A model generated the notes under the pieces. The model worked only from the letters and a program-made list of their open reading frames with translations. It ran no database searches and was not told where the DNA came from. Position numbers and translations under genes: made by a program. Shown here piece by piece: positions 63,029 through 64,000 of a DNA stretch of 64,000 bases (position 1 is its first letter; each line of letters starts with the position of its first letter). Location: NCBI RefSeq assembly GCF_001426375.1, contig NZ_LMEO01000003.1, positions 448-64,447 on the forward strand. Reading direction: 5' to 3'. This DNA is from Paenibacillus sp. Root444D2. Lineage in GTDB: Bacteria; Bacillota; Bacilli; Paenibacillales; NBRC-103111.

Positions 63029-64000
63029 TTAATCGAAACCCTTATAAATCAAGGAACAAACGGATTCAATATGTGTCGTATGCGGAAACATATCCACCGG
63101 CGTCACCTCCGCGACGCCGTACCCGCCATCGACGAGCACGCGCAAGTCGCGCGCAAGTGTCGATGCGCTGCACGACACGTAGACGACGCGCCGCGGCTGC
63201 AGCTCGAGGATCGTCTCGAGCAGCGCCGGGTCGCAGCCCTTGCGGGGCGGGTCCACCACGATCACGTCGGGCCGGACGCCCTGACGTGTCCACTCGGGGA
63301 GGAGCACTTCCGCTGGGCCTGCCTCGAAGTGAACGTTCGTCATGCCGTTTAATTCGGCATTCTTCCGTGCATCTGCGATCGCCTCCTCGACGATCTCGAC
63401 CCCATACACCTGTCCCGCCTTCTGGGCGAGGAACAGGGAAATTGTCCCGATGCCGCAGTAGGCATCGACAACTGTCTCGCCGCCGGTTAACGCGGCGTAC
63501 TCCAAAGCCTTCCCGTACAGCACTTCCGTTTGGACGGGGTTCACTTGATAAAACGATCGCGCGGAAATTGCAAATTTCACATCGCCGATATAGTCATAGA
63601 TGACCTCGCTGCCCCACAGGACGCTAGTCTCATCCCCAAAAATAACATTCGTCTGTTTCACATTAATGTTATGGCAAATGCTCTTCACACCGGGCAGCGC
63701 AGCCCGAATGCCCGCAACCCACTCGGCGACGCGAGGAATCTCGGTGCCGTTCGTCACAAGTACGACCATGATCTCTCCCGTGCGGAAGCCGACTTTGACG
63801 ACGACATGGCGAAGCAGTCCGTCATTACGCTCCTCATTATAAGCGCGAATACCAAGCCGCGCGCCGATCTCTTTCACCCGAGCAACGACTTCGTCGTTCG
63901 ACTCATGTTGGATCAAACACTCATCCATATTGATGATGCGATGACTACCCTGCGCATAGAATCCGCCGATGAGTCCGCCCTGCTCTTCCCCAAAAGGAAC
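63029..64000 (-). CDS. rlmD: RlmD-like 23S rRNA (uracil-C5) methyltransferase, partial
   Basis: The C-terminal 324 codons of a TrmA/RlmD-family enzyme; the 5' part lies beyond the window edge, since the frame stays open to 64,000 ([16 protein letters not shown]). [20 protein letters not shown], the AdoMet motif [23 protein letters not shown] and the catalytic [14 protein letters not shown] are all seen. GC-rich compared with the island beside it. Its 3' end is the probable insertion target of that island. Confidence 0.93.
   Translation of the reverse strand, partial: VPFGEEQGGLIGGFYAQGSHRIINMDECLIQHESNDEVVARVKEIGARLGIRAYNEERNDGLLRHVVVKVGFRTGEIMVVLVTNGTEIPRVAEWVAGIRAALPGVKSICHNINVKQTNVIFGDETSVLWGSEVIYDYIGDVKFAISARSFYQVNPVQTEVLYGKALEYAALTGGETVVDAYCGIGTISLFLAQKAGQVYGVEIVEEAIADARKNAELNGMTNVHFEAGPAEVLLPEWTRQGVRPDVIVVDPPRKGCDPALLETILELQPRRVVYVSCSASTLARDLRVLVDGGYGVAEVTPVDMFPHTTHIESVCSLIYKGFD

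Noticed and set aside
63066..63603. Long GC-rich open frames on both strands at the rlmD end
   Set aside because: Arg/Ala-rich shadows caused by high GC; the RlmD motifs fix the true frame.

Overview
The window looks like a chromosome segment of a spore-forming Bacillota, most probably of the Paenibacillus group. The signs are: strong AGGAGG-type ribosome binding sites; spore-linked genes (tgl-like transglutaminase, a His-rich coat-like protein, YwmB); a bacillithiol deacetylase pair (yojF/bshB2); an HTH-TPR peptide-sensing regulator; and a secreted subtilase with a dockerin-like end. No rRNA, tRNA or CRISPR array was seen. The genus is inferred from gene content only.

Region 1 (0.2-15.2 kb, almost all minus strand) ends with two small coupled genes and ywmB. 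Its core is one long ethanolamine-utilisation microcompartment operon, read from 15.2 kb down to 1.5 kb: eutL, an eutK-like shell protein, eutE, eutM, a pduL/eutD phosphotransacylase, a flavoprotein-like protein, eutN, eutS, eutP, eutW, eutV, eutA, eutB, eutC, a 42-residue membrane peptide and a permease. EutW/EutV form a kinase and an ANTAR antiterminator. The matching RNA target is visible upstream of eutL: a strong intrinsic terminator whose 5' arm overlaps a small hairpin with an A1/G4 hexaloop, preceded by a 35-codon leader ORF.

Region 2 (15.3-36 kb) is mixed chromosomal content. A candidate quorum-sensing cassette (15.35-19.9 kb) contains a GGDEF-EAL protein, a DUF5317 membrane protein, a 31-residue signal-like peptide and a divergent HTH-TPR regulator, with a perfect 14-bp inverted repeat around the peptide promoter. 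Then come a large subtilase, a short thioredoxin-reductase-like protein with DUF896 and GAPDH, the His-rich/tgl pair, a patatin, cysDN (CysN carries a degenerate APS-kinase domain), an acyl-CoA dehydrogenase and bshB2/yojF.

Region 3 (36-41 kb) is patchy: frameshifted fragments, a membrane-anchored Mrr-like nuclease, a YHYH/stalk-domain secreted protein, a small XRE regulator, a membrane PLD-like protein and a 2H-phosphoesterase-like protein. Pieces of this region recur as decayed copies near 27.2 and 28.9 kb.

Region 4 (41.2-62.8 kb) is an AT-rich defence island. It holds two McrB/DUF2357-McrC pairs, one with a truncated MazG-like gene after it and one behind a beta-class DNA methyltransferase. 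Divergent from the methyltransferase is a complete three-gene pPIWI-RE operon: PD-(D/E)xK nuclease with zinc ribbon, DinG-like helicase with four cysteines, and PIWI-RE protein. A dGTPase plus a nucleotidyltransferase follow. The island abuts the 3' end of an rlmD-like rRNA methyltransferase (63.0 kb to the window edge). Diverged copies of that 3' end and of a linked 39-bp motif lie at 60.3 and 46.7 kb, which suggests modular insertion at this gene.
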